Source of the DNA: an uncultured Acidobacteriaceae bacterium
GTDB taxonomy: Bacteria > Acidobacteriota > Terriglobia > Terriglobales > Acidobacteriaceae
Assembly: GCA_903828675.1 (NCBI GenBank)
Contig: CAIKND010000217.1
Coordinates: 1 to 64,000 of the forward strand
Reading direction: 5' to 3'
DNA: 64,000 nucleotides
Shown: in pieces, positions 1 to 8,225 of the stretch
Numbering within the stretch: position 1 is the stretch's first letter
Layout of the letters: every line of letters begins with the position of its first letter
The notes under the pieces: model-generated
The model's database searches: none
What the model was told of the DNA's origin: nothing
What the model saw: the letters and a program-made list of their open reading frames with translations, nothing else
Position numbers and translations under genes: made by a program

Positions 1-1
1 A

Positions 2-106
2 ATCGTGAAGCGATGGGGGAAACAGAAGCGTCTGGTTGACCGTGTCAGGAATGAAGTTCTGGCCCATGAATCGAACCTAAAACAGAACACAACGACCCTG
101 CTGTAG
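2..106 (+). CDS. C-terminal end of a gene cut by the window edge
   Basis: The frame beginning at base 2 is open to a TAG at 104-106 and encodes about 34 residues rich in Lys, Arg and Gln (it begins IVKRWGKQKRLVDRVR). The composition fits the charged tail of a larger protein, but no family can be recognised from so little. It may be chance, because the other two frames close quickly and no start is visible. Confidence 0.35.
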   Translation: MVKRWGKQKRLVDRVRNEVLAHESNLKQNTTTLL

Positions 107-202
107 GCTCCGTCACAAATCTATGCCCAACACTCACCTAGAAACCGCAGATTGGCGAGAACTTCTTCGCCAGATCGATGCAATTCGGTGTATTTTCATC
201 TA

Positions 203-1051
203 ATGATGCGCATACAGGTTTTGCGACTCCTCTCATTTGCGGCTCTGATTGCCCCGGCCGCCCTGCTCTCTGCACAATCCATGACTACACCTCAAGGTGC
301 ACCACCAACGGCAGTTGCTGCGCCGGCGACCGCCACCGCGACCGCCAAACCCAAACCTGAAGAAACAGAGGTGTGGGAGCAAATTCCCGCGGTAGTGACG
401 CCGGGCGCTACCTGCACGGCACCCCCCAGCGATGCGATCGTGCTGTTTGACGGCAAGAACGAGGATGAGTGGGTCACCAACCGCGACAAATCGCCGGCAA
501 AATGGCTCGTTGCCGATGGCGTGCTGACCGTGGCTAAGGCACAAGGAAGCATCGAAACTAAGCGAACCTTTAAGAACTACCAGCTTCACATTGAGTGGAA
601 GATACCTGTATACATCACAGGTTCAGGCCAGGCTCGCGGTAATAGCGGCGTGTTTCTCGCATCCACGGGACCCGGTGACGATGGATACGAGTTGCAGGTT
701 CTCGACCCGTACCAGAACAAGACCTACGTGAATGGCATGGCGGGATCGATCTACAAGGAAAGCATCCCTCTGGCGAATCCGGGTCGCAAGCCTGGGGAAT
801 GGCAGACTTACGATGTCGTGTGGACGGCGCCCACTTTCAATGCCGATGGTTCGCTGAAAACGCCTGCCTATGTCACGGTCTTCTTCAACGGCGTCTTGGT
901 GCAGAATCACTTCCAGCTTATCGGCCAGACACTCTACATCGGCAAGCCCTTCTACAAGGCATACGTTTCCGCACCCATCAAACTCCAGGCTCATGGCGAC
1001 AAGAGCGAGCCAATGAGCTTTCGGAATATCTGGGTCAGAGAGATCGAGTAA
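203..1051 (+). CDS. secreted DUF1080 / 3-keto-disaccharide hydrolase domain protein
   Basis: A 282-residue protein. An upstream TTG at 152 is in frame, but ATG 203 is preferred because it places a clean signal peptide (MMRIQVLRLLSFAALIAPAA...LLSAQ) at the N-terminus; no strong ribosome site is seen for either. A low-complexity Ala/Pro/Thr stretch follows, then from about residue 75 a beta-jelly-roll of the DUF1080 type, with the typical sequences VLFDGKNEDEW, YQLHIEWKIP and GNSGVFL, ending FRNIWVREIE. Members bind or hydrolyse sugars (3-keto-disaccharides in characterised cases) outside the cytoplasm and are abundant in Acidobacteria and Planctomycetes. Family assignment is firm; substrate is not known. 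It stands alone, with about 0.75 kb of non-coding DNA behind it. Confidence 0.88.
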   Translation: MMRIQVLRLLSFAALIAPAALLSAQSMTTPQGAPPTAVAAPATATATAKPKPEETEVWEQIPAVVTPGATCTAPPSDAIVLFDGKNEDEWVTNRDKSPAKWLVADGVLTVAKAQGSIETKRTFKNYQLHIEWKIPVYITGSGQARGNSGVFLASTGPGDDGYELQVLDPYQNKTYVNGMAGSIYKESIPLANPGRKPGEWQTYDVVWTAPTFNADGSLKTPAYVTVFFNGVLVQNHFQLIGQTLYIGKPFYKAYVSAPIKLQAHGDKSEPMSFRNIWVREIE

Positions 1052-1819
1052 GGACTTCCGATTTCGGTCTGAATGCTGAAGGCCGGGATGGGTGTCCGGG
1101 TTCTCCTATCTCTTGCGCGAACTTGCGTCGGCAGCTTGAATCGTCGATGATACGGGGTTTCCCTGGCGGTTATTCGGCCGGTGGGAGTCGCCCGCAATAC
1201 TGTGTGAAGTTGGGCCAGTAAGAGAACTGTCGAGTCGCGGTGAGTGTATTGCTGTTCGCTCGCTGGCTGTGCGGACTCCCCCGTATTGGGGAAATGACAG
1301 ATCTTCCTGGGATTAGGAACCCAATTGGTCGGGAACCTCCTGGACCGTCCGATTGAGCGGAACTTCCCGCGGATCTCCGTTCCTGGTCCTGGGCGAGCAT
1401 AATTGGCGGTGCAATAAATCAATCGGAGACTGCCGGGGACTGTGTTGTTCGTCCGTTGGAATCTCCATGCAAATTAAAAGCGAAAATTGTCTCCGTTCAA
1501 CGCCTTGCGCTTAATGCGCGCTGCTGGACTCGACGTGATCTTCTCATCATCGTTCCCGGTGTTGAATGCGAGGGAGAGGGCCGCCTGTCGATGCCGAGCA
1601 AATCTGACCATCCGACTATCCTGACCTGCTGAAACACTATGAAAGCAGTTGGCTCAGTGTGTGGTTGTTATTAGCCGAGAGAATTGTCCTTGGTGGCAGT
1701 AGGTTCAAAGGGCGGATCCCCATGCTTGCTATCAGTCAGATATCGAGCGGACGACATCGCACACCAATCGCCAGTCTCTCCATGGTCACGCAATGCCATC
1801 GATTAGGAAGATGCCCGAG
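1052..1819. other. intergenic region without a convincing gene
   Basis: About 770 bases lie between the DUF1080 gene and the lipid-transport operon. Short open frames on both strands lack ribosome sites and recognisable proteins. Three GGAAC motifs near 1316-1365 resemble ECF sigma -35 elements, but no matching -10 could be fixed. AGGAAG at 1805-1810 is the likely ribosome site for the next gene. Nothing else could be supported. Confidence 0.5.
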
Positions 1820-2533
1820 ATGAAGATACGCCTGCCAATTATCGTGCTCTCGATCCTCTATGTGTTTGGATGTGTTCAGAAGGCGGCAGAATCTCAATTG
1901 CTGGCGGCTGAGGAAAGCACATCTACGGAGGCGACGACCGCACCCTCGATACGGTCCGTCCCGAGCTACCAACGTCCAACGCACCGGGAGATGGTAGGCA
2001 ATTACATTCTCGATACGTATGGGCCATATCCAATAGTAGGCGCTGCAGCTGCAGCGGGAATCAATCAGTTGAACAATGCTCCACCCGAGTGGAAGCAAGG
2101 CGCGGAGGGCTACGGGAAGCGGTTTGGTTCCGACTTCGCAATGGCGGCTGTTGGAACTACAACGCGCTATGCGTTTTCAGAAGTCCTCAAGGAAGATACC
2201 TTGTACTACCGTTGCGAATGTCGAGGGGTGTTTCCCCGCGTGAGCCACGCCGTGATCTCGACCTTGACGGCCCGGCGCGGAGAGGATGGGCATCGCGTCT
2301 TCTCGATATCCGCACTTGTGGCCCCTTACGCGGGCGCAACGACAGCTATCTATGGTTGGTACCCGAATCGCTACGGTGCAAAAGACGCTCTTCGGCTGGG
2401 TAGCTATGACTTTTTGATCCACATGGGGACTAACATCTCCCTTGAATTCCTCTACAGCGCACCCCGCGCTTTGCTGTCTCGGATGCACATGAGAAATATG
2501 TACCGTGCGCCAGACCCTGGTCCGAACCAGTGA
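1820..2533 (+). CDS. conserved hypothetical lipoprotein-like protein, first gene of the MCE operon
   Basis: A 237-residue protein. ATG 1820 is chosen because AGGAAG (1805-1810) lies 9 bases upstream and the product then opens with a signal sequence MKIRLPIIVLSILYVFGC, whose Cys could be a lipidation site. The mature part contains YGPYPIVGAAAAAGINQ and further hydrophobic Gly/Ala stretches. No family is named with certainty; similar proteins of unknown function occur in Acidobacteria. Its TGA overlaps the GTG start of the MlaE-like permease (GTGA), so the two are very probably cotranscribed and this may be an accessory envelope part of the lipid transporter. Confidence 0.7.
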   Translation: MKIRLPIIVLSILYVFGCVQKAAESQLLAAEESTSTEATTAPSIRSVPSYQRPTHREMVGNYILDTYGPYPIVGAAAAAGINQLNNAPPEWKQGAEGYGKRFGSDFAMAAVGTTTRYAFSEVLKEDTLYYRCECRGVFPRVSHAVISTLTARRGEDGHRVFSISALVAPYAGATTAIYGWYPNRYGAKDALRLGSYDFLIHMGTNISLEFLYSAPRALLSRMHMRNMYRAPDPGPNQ

Positions 2534-3381
2534 GCGACCGAGGTCAGACGGCCGCTGCAGCCATCCGGCCCCAGGTTCAGGGCCTGCGAGCCACGCATCT
2601 ATCAGCGATTGTGAACTCTGCCACCAACCTCATTAGTGGATTGTTCGAGTGGTTTGGAAACCTGGGTATCTTCCTTTGGCAGGTTGTACGGGCAGCAGTG
2701 ACTCCGCCATTTGAATGGCGGGAGTTGATTAAACAACTGGACGAAGTTGGATCAAAATCCTTGCCGCTGGTTGCGCTTGCAGGCTCCGCGATCGGCATTG
2801 TTATCTCGTTGGAAGCTCGCTACAGCTTAGGCCGGTTCGGTGCCAAGTCGATGTTTCCCGCCACACTGGTTTATTCAGTCATCCAGGTCATGGGGCCGAT
2901 CATCACTGGCTTGGTGGTGAGCGGGCGCGTTGGTGCCGGAATCGGGGCTGAATTAGCTTCGATGAAAGTAACCGAACAGATCGACGCCATCGAGGCATCC
3001 GCAATCAACCCATACAGGCTGCTTGCGGCGACTCGAATCCTGGCCTGCATCTTAATGCTGCCGCTGCTAACTCTCGCCGCCGATGCATGTGGATTGTTTA
3101 CCGGCTGGTTTGCACAGGCCATCGTCGAGCCTCTCTCCTTCCATAAGTTCATCGAAAGCGGATTCCGCGGAGCCACCTTCAGTGCATTCCTGCCACCAAC
3201 GTTCAAGACCGCAGTGTATGGGTTCATCATCGGGCTCATCGCCTGCTTTCAGGGGATGCGGACCCGAGGAGGCGCTGAGGGCGTGGGCCGAGCTGCGACC
3301 AATTCAGTGGTACTGGCCTCTCTGTTTCTTATCCTCGCGGACGTGGTGCTGGTGAAGTTCATCCTCGTGGTCTTCCCTTAA
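2530..3381 (+). CDS. mlaE: MlaE-family ABC transporter permease
   Basis: A 283-residue integral membrane protein of the MlaE/YrbE permease family, the membrane part of MCE-type lipid importers or exporters. It has the family length and typical sequences: PLVALAGSAIGIVISLEARYSL, the segment VMGPIITGLVVSGRVGAGIGAELASMKVTEQIDAIEA, and a C-terminal run of transmembrane helices. The start is GTG 2530, overlapping the previous stop by 4 bases. The ATPase and the MCE substrate-binding protein follow in the expected order. Identification of the family is secure; the lipid moved is unknown. Confidence 0.93.
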   Translation: MSDRGQTAAAAIRPQVQGLRATHLSAIVNSATNLISGLFEWFGNLGIFLWQVVRAAVTPPFEWRELIKQLDEVGSKSLPLVALAGSAIGIVISLEARYSLGRFGAKSMFPATLVYSVIQVMGPIITGLVVSGRVGAGIGAELASMKVTEQIDAIEASAINPYRLLAATRILACILMLPLLTLAADACGLFTGWFAQAIVEPLSFHKFIESGFRGATFSAFLPPTFKTAVYGFIIGLIACFQGMRTRGGAEGVGRAATNSVVLASLFLILADVVLVKFILVVFP

Positions 3382-3410
3382 CCCTGAGCTGAAAGGTTTG
3401 TGCAAGAACA

Positions 3411-4199
3411 ATGGCCACCATTCAAACGATCTCGATGGCACAAGGGGCACAAGGCGTGTGCGACGGTACACCAGTTATCACAGTTGAGGATGTACACAAG
3501 AGTTTCGGCGCACACGAGGTTCTAAACGGAGTGACCTTAAGTGTGAGTCGCGGAGAAACCTTGGCAGTTCTCGGGCGCAGCGGGACTGGCAAAAGCGTTC
3601 TGTTGAGGCTGATCATAGGCCTCGATAAACCCGACTCCGGATCGATTCGTATCGGCGGCGAGGATATCGCGAAGCTACCTATCCACCGAATGGCAGAAAT
3701 CAGAAAGAAGATTGGCTTCCTATTTCAACATGCGGCCCTTTACGACTCACTTACTGTCGCCGAGAATGTGGCATTTCCCTTGCAACATCACAGGAGAGAG
3801 ATGTCAAAGTCTGAACTCAGTGACCGCGTAAAACAACTGCTCGCCGAGGTGGGCATGGATAACGACCTCAACAAAATGCCTTCCGATATCTCGGGAGGTA
3901 TGCAGAAACGCGTAGGCCTGGCACGGGCGCTCGCCCTTGAGCCTGAGATTCTACTTCTCGACGAGCCCACCTCGGGGCTCGACCCTATCAGTTCAAGGGA
4001 GATCGACGACCTGATTCTCAAACTGCAGAGAGAACGTAAGATGGCGTCCATCGTAGTGACACACGACTTACTCAGCGCCAAAACAATTGCGAATCGCTTG
4101 GCCCTGCTGGATCAAGGTAGTGTGGTGGTCGAGGGTAGCTTTGAACGCCTTCAAAAGAGCGACATCGGTTTCGTAAGAGAATTTCTCAAGCAATCGTAG
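3411..4199 (+). CDS. mlaF: MlaF-type ABC transporter ATP-binding protein
   Basis: A 262-residue cytoplasmic ATPase powering the MlaE permease. Motifs visible: Walker A GRSGTGKS (55-62), Q-loop glutamine in FLFQHA (about 106), signature SGGMQKR (161-167), Walker B LLLDEP (181-186), D-loop SGLDP and switch His in VTHD. The SGGMQ form of the signature and the TSGLDP motif are typical of MlaF rather than of other importers. An N-terminal extension of about 20 residues precedes the domain. It lies 29 bases after the permease and 8 bases before the MCE gene. Confidence 0.94.
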   Translation: MATIQTISMAQGAQGVCDGTPVITVEDVHKSFGAHEVLNGVTLSVSRGETLAVLGRSGTGKSVLLRLIIGLDKPDSGSIRIGGEDIAKLPIHRMAEIRKKIGFLFQHAALYDSLTVAENVAFPLQHHRREMSKSELSDRVKQLLAEVGMDNDLNKMPSDISGGMQKRVGLARALALEPEILLLDEPTSGLDPISSREIDDLILKLQRERKMASIVVTHDLLSAKTIANRLALLDQGSVVVEGSFERLQKSDIGFVREFLKQS

Positions 4200-4207
4200 G
4201 AGGAAAT

Positions 4208-5398
4208 ATGTCAAGAGTGGCTAGACTAGGCGCATTTATCTTCGTGACATTGACAATTCTGGCCGCCGGTGTCTTCGTGATCGGGAGTAAGGCATACCTC
4301 TTTCGCTCAACATATCAATTGAAAACCCAATTTGACAATGTGGCAGGCCTGGCTGAGGGAGCCGCAGTCGAGGTGGGCGGTGTGCACAGCGGAACCGTCC
4401 ACGGCATCGCATTACCGCACCGACCGGGTGAAAAGGTCACGGTCACAATCGATCTTGACAAGGTTACGCACGAAATCATCAAGCAGGATTCGATCGCCTC
4501 GATTGAGACGGAGGGTGTGTTAGGCAACCAGTACCTTGCGATCTCCTTTGGATCTTCAGGGCAGGCCGATGTACGCGATGGCGATGTCATCCAAAGTAAG
4601 CCGCCATTGGAACTATCAGAGCTGCTCATGAAGACGAGCAATATCCTGGATAGCAGCAAGCGGGCTATCGAGAACGCAACACAAGCAACGGCGCACCTGA
4701 ATTCAGTAAGCGCCAAAATCGACGCTGGGCAGGGATCTGTGGGGGCGTTGATCAACGACAGAGCGCTATTTACAAACCTTCAGCGGTCCACGAGCACTTT
4801 GAGTGAGACGATGGTCCAGGCTCAAGCTGGGGTTACAGATTTCCACGAGAACATGGAAGCTTTGAAACACAACTTCCTCTTGAGCGGCTACTTCAAGAGA
4901 CGTGGGTACCAGGATACTGCGGAATTGACAAACAACGAGGTCGAGAGGCTGCCTACTGGTGCACCTGTCAAGACCTTCACCTATCCACCGAAGCAACTCT
5001 TCAATAGCAAGGACTCAGCCAAGATCCAAAACCAGAAATCACTGAATGATAGCGGTGATTATCTCGCCAGTGGTCAGTTTGGCATTGCCGTCGTTGTCGT
5101 TTCCGGCGGGTCGGAAGGCGATACCCGGAAAGAAATGGAATTGAGCGAAGCTCGAGCGATGGTCATACGCGACTATCTTGTTGAGCACTTTGGTTTTGAC
5201 GATAGCCATTTAAAAACCTTGGGCTTAGGCAAGCAACTTGAAGCGACATCTGAAGGCGGCATGGGCACGATAAAAATCATGATCTTTCCAGTCGGAAGTG
5301 AGGTTCCGCCAATTAAGCAAGCGCCGGCTGGTGTTGCTTCAAAGGTGCCCGCAGACAAGGGGTTGGAGGCTTCTGAAACCGCAGGGCCGAGGCAATAG
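4208..5398 (+). CDS. mlaD: MlaD-like MCE protein with OmpA-like C-terminal domain
   Basis: A 396-residue protein anchored by one N-terminal transmembrane helix (ARLGAFIFVTLTILAAGVFVIG). Residues about 35-125 form an MCE domain (YQLKTQFDNVAGLAEGAAV, VEVGGVHSGTV, SIETEGVLGNQYLAISFG), the lipid-binding ring unit of Mla systems. A helical segment follows (about 140-225). The last 130 residues resemble an OmpA-type peptidoglycan-binding fold (LSEARAMVIRDYLVEHFG, SHLKTLGLGK), but the usual TDN and NRR motifs are missing. If this reading is right, the MCE ring may reach to or contact the cell wall. AGGAGGA at 4198-4204 is a strong ribosome site. The MCE call is firm; the OmpA-like call is moderate. 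Confidence 0.88.
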   Translation: MSRVARLGAFIFVTLTILAAGVFVIGSKAYLFRSTYQLKTQFDNVAGLAEGAAVEVGGVHSGTVHGIALPHRPGEKVTVTIDLDKVTHEIIKQDSIASIETEGVLGNQYLAISFGSSGQADVRDGDVIQSKPPLELSELLMKTSNILDSSKRAIENATQATAHLNSVSAKIDAGQGSVGALINDRALFTNLQRSTSTLSETMVQAQAGVTDFHENMEALKHNFLLSGYFKRRGYQDTAELTNNEVERLPTGAPVKTFTYPPKQLFNSKDSAKIQNQKSLNDSGDYLASGQFGIAVVVVSGGSEGDTRKEMELSEARAMVIRDYLVEHFGFDDSHLKTLGLGKQLEATSEGGMGTIKIMIFPVGSEVPPIKQAPAGVASKVPADKGLEASETAGPRQ

Positions 5399-5563
5399 TT
5401 GACAGTAAGCGGCCTGTACAGAATAGCTCAGAATAGCCTCTGGCTATCTGCGATTCTTATCCAGAAGACGAGTTATCCTTCTCCTCTTCGTCATGGGTCC
5501 TGAGCTAAGTCAGTCCAGCTGACATCTCCCCCTCTTAGCTATCCGAATTGCGTAAGGAATAAC

Positions 5564-5755
5564 ATGCCTCTCGTTACCGTCGTACTTACTCTCGTCGTGG
5601 TTGGTCTTCTGCTTTGGCTGGTAAACCGTTTTGTTCCAATGCAGGGTCAGATCAAGGGGATACTGAATGGCGTGGTAGTAATTGCCGTTGTGCTTTGGCT
5701 CCTGAGGATCTTTGGGCTTTTCGAATACCTTTCGCAGTTTCGCGTCGGACGGTAG
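5564..5755 (+). CDS. small two-helix membrane protein (Thivi_2564-like)
   Basis: A 63-residue protein made almost entirely of two hydrophobic helices (VTVVLTLVVVGLLLWLVNRFV and a second helix ending LWLLRIFGLF) separated by PMQGQIKGILN. This pattern matches the small 'Thivi_2564 family' of uncharacterised bacterial membrane proteins. AAGGAA at 5551-5556 is a fair ribosome site. A TTGACA at 5399-5404 could be a promoter -35 box for it, though no good -10 is seen. Role unknown; it sits between two envelope genes. Confidence 0.75.
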   Translation: MPLVTVVLTLVVVGLLLWLVNRFVPMQGQIKGILNGVVVIAVVLWLLRIFGLFEYLSQFRVGR

Positions 5756-5845
5756 AGAGGAGACTCCACGTTCCGGCTCGGCTGCGAACAGCCAATACAC
5801 ATCATGTCAACGTAGTACGGCGGAAGTCTGCCAGTAGGAGTTGCA

Positions 5846-7441
5846 ATGAATCTCAAGAAATTCTTAGTGCTTGGAATTACCTTCAGTTTGGGCGTGTTGG
5901 CTCAAGCAAGCCCGCAAACCACTGTGGTCGTAGAGACCGCAGGACCAGTCCCACTGTTTCGCGCGAACATAACCAGCCGCACAGTGCAGGCGGTGAATTA
6001 CCGCCACCGCAGTGGTGCCTCCAAGCTCGATTTCGCAGGCACAGACTTGATGCCATCTGCCAATGGCCAGGCCAAGATAGAGAGCAAAAAGGGCTATATG
6101 GAAGTGGAGGTGGAATTTGAAGGCCTCCAAAAGCCCACGACATTTGGGAACGAATACCTGACCTACGTCTTGTGGGCGGTTTCTCCCGAGGGCCGAGCAG
6201 TTAACCTGGGCGAAGTACTTGTGGGAGATAACCACCGCGGCAAAGTAGATGTAACAACGGACCTTCAGGCATTTGCGCTGATTGTGACGGCTGAACCCTA
6301 TTATGCAGTTCATCAGCCGAGCAATGTCGTCGTACTCGAGAACGTAGTGCGCGCTGACACTAAGGGAACCAGCGAAGCTGTGAACGCAAAATATGAACTC
6401 ATGGAGAGAGGTGGCTATATACCAACAGGCTATAAGTTTGACCCTGTGGTACTGGACGCCAAATTGCCCCTGGAGTTCCTCGAGGCTCGGAATGCACTGC
6501 GCATCGCTCGATCAGAGGGGGCAGAGAACTATGCGGGTGAGAGTTACCAGCATGCAGTGCAACTGATGAACACTGCAGACCGCTATGCCACCGATAAGCA
6601 TGTCCCGAAGAAAGAACTGATCTCGACTTCCCGTGAAGCGGTTCAGACTGCGGAAGATGCACGCACGATCTCGGTAAAGAGGATTGAAGAAGAACGTCTT
6701 GGGAGCGAACGCCAAGCCTCGACCGACGCCCAAGCGAGAACCCAGGCGCAAGCCGACGACGCGACTCGACTGAAGGAAAAGGCCGAGGGGGATGCGGCAA
6801 AGGCGCGGGCCGACATGGCAGCAAATCAAGCGACTTCGGACGCGGCAATCACAACCGCCCAGTCCGACGCAGCAAAGGCACAGGCCGATATGGCCGCGAA
6901 CCAAACCGCATCGGCGGCGGCCGTTACCGCTGCCGAGGCAGATGCGAGTCAAGCGCGGCAAGGACAGCAACAGGCAATTACCGACAAGGCTGCAATGCGT
7001 CAGCAGTTGTCAACGCAGCTCAATCTGATTCTCGAGACTCGAGATAGCGCGCGGGGGCTGATTATCAGTATGTCGGACGTATTGTTCGATACCGGAAAAT
7101 TCTCCTTGAAGTCTGGCGCACGCGAGAAGCTGGCGAAGGTGGCCGGAATCCTGCTCGCCTATCCAAGCCTGAACATTGAAGTAGGGGGATACACCGACAA
7201 CGTCGGCGGCGATGAGATGAACCAAAAGCTCTCGGAGAACCGTGCAGGTTCAGTTAGAGACTACCTTGTGCAAGAGGGCGTTTCTGCAAACTCGGTTAGC
7301 GCCAAAGGATTTGGCAACTCCCTGCCGGTGGCTTCGAACGAGAATTCCAGTGGTCGCCAGGTAAATAGGCGTGTTGAATTGCTCGTCTCCGGTGATGCGA
7401 TCGGTAGCCCAGCTAACCCGGCAATCGGAAGCTTGCGGTAA
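5846..7441 (+). CDS. OmpA-family outer membrane/periplasmic protein with coiled coil
   Basis: A 531-residue secreted protein. Signal peptide MNLKKFLVLGITFSLGVLAQAS; a beta-rich N-terminal domain (about 25-200); a long Ala/Gln/Glu/Arg-rich helical region (about 210-390) predicted to be a coiled coil, with the unit ADMAANQ repeated; and a canonical OmpA C-terminal domain (about 405-515) with FDTGKFSL, GGYTDNVGG, LSENRAGSVRDYLV and GRQVNRRVEL, the residues that hold peptidoglycan. GTAGGAG at 5835-5841 is the ribosome site. It probably links outer membrane and cell wall. A strong hairpin follows at 7490-7520. Confidence 0.9.
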   Translation: MNLKKFLVLGITFSLGVLAQASPQTTVVVETAGPVPLFRANITSRTVQAVNYRHRSGASKLDFAGTDLMPSANGQAKIESKKGYMEVEVEFEGLQKPTTFGNEYLTYVLWAVSPEGRAVNLGEVLVGDNHRGKVDVTTDLQAFALIVTAEPYYAVHQPSNVVVLENVVRADTKGTSEAVNAKYELMERGGYIPTGYKFDPVVLDAKLPLEFLEARNALRIARSEGAENYAGESYQHAVQLMNTADRYATDKHVPKKELISTSREAVQTAEDARTISVKRIEEERLGSERQASTDAQARTQAQADDATRLKEKAEGDAAKARADMAANQATSDAAITTAQSDAAKAQADMAANQTASAAAVTAAEADASQARQGQQQAITDKAAMRQQLSTQLNLILETRDSARGLIISMSDVLFDTGKFSLKSGAREKLAKVAGILLAYPSLNIEVGGYTDNVGGDEMNQKLSENRAGSVRDYLVQEGVSANSVSAKGFGNSLPVASNENSSGRQVNRRVELLVSGDAIGSPANPAIGSLR

Positions 7442-7489
7442 TGCAAGAGTCCCAAGACGCAAGAGATGATGGTTTTACCATGAAATAGA

Positions 7490-7520
7490 CCCCATAAGGC
7501 AGAATCTCTGCCTTATGGGG
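7490..7520 (+). terminator. perfect 14-bp hairpin after the OmpA-family gene
   Basis: Bases 7490-7503 (CCCCATAAGGCAGA) pair perfectly with 7507-7520 around a 3-base loop. It lies 49 bases after the stop codon. There is no T-run behind it, so it may be a Rho-independent terminator of unusual form, an mRNA 3'-end protector, or a REP-like sequence. Confidence 0.6.
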
Positions 7521-8225
7521 TGTTCTCGGAATGGCTGGCCCGGTGTTGACGGGTTCAATGGCGTAAGCGAGAGAAGCAGGGCCAGTCGGTACAACAGCAT
7601 CCCAAAAGGCAAAGGAGCACTGTGGACTTGGACACGCAACTGGGTTGTTGAACTAATACTGAGTATTTGATCGGATCTGAATTAGGTAATTCCATTGCGA
7701 TCCAAATATAGGGCTGTGTTCCAGGAACTGCCATGTTCATTGCCGTCATCCGGCAATTCATAACCGGAGTACACTTGAATGGACAGGTCAGGGTTCCTCT
7801 ACTCGCCTTCAGCATTCCAGGCATAGCTCCATACGAGCACCGTCCAAGCAATCAACGGTACGACTAGAGCCAAGACTAGCCCCATCGAAAAGCGCGACGC
7901 GAAGGTTTGGTTTTCCGTCCAGATGCAGACTATTTCGAATGCGATGCATCACATGACAGCCTCTGCAGTTGCCGAGTCGTATGTGAAGGAGCCGATTGCC
8001 ACCTGATGGAGAGCCGGATTCGACAGTCTGTTCTCACCGCGATCCTCAGGTTATGACGGGATCATTACCCCAGACTTTCGTTCCTCAAATACCGCAGAAG
8101 TACGGTGGTGAGCACTCGGTATGCAACTCATTGCACTGTGTGCACGAGAATCCATCTATTTGCACATTTAGTCCCCTCAAGATAAGCAGCCAGGGAAGCG
8201 TCGCCACAAACGAAAGCAGGACAGT
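7521..8225. other. intergenic region with one possible small membrane ORF
   Basis: About 700 bases. On the minus strand 7799-7885 encodes a 28-residue peptide, MGLVLALVVPLIAWTVLVWS plus a short tail, that looks like a single transmembrane helix; the frame is open upstream to about 7950 without a better start, and no ribosome site is visible, so it may be a remnant. Other open frames here are unconvincing. AGGACA just before 8226 serves the glycosyltransferase. Confidence 0.35.

Noticed and set aside
1300..1370. GGAAC motifs suggesting an ECF sigma promoter
   Set aside because: Three copies but none with a convincing -10 at the right distance.
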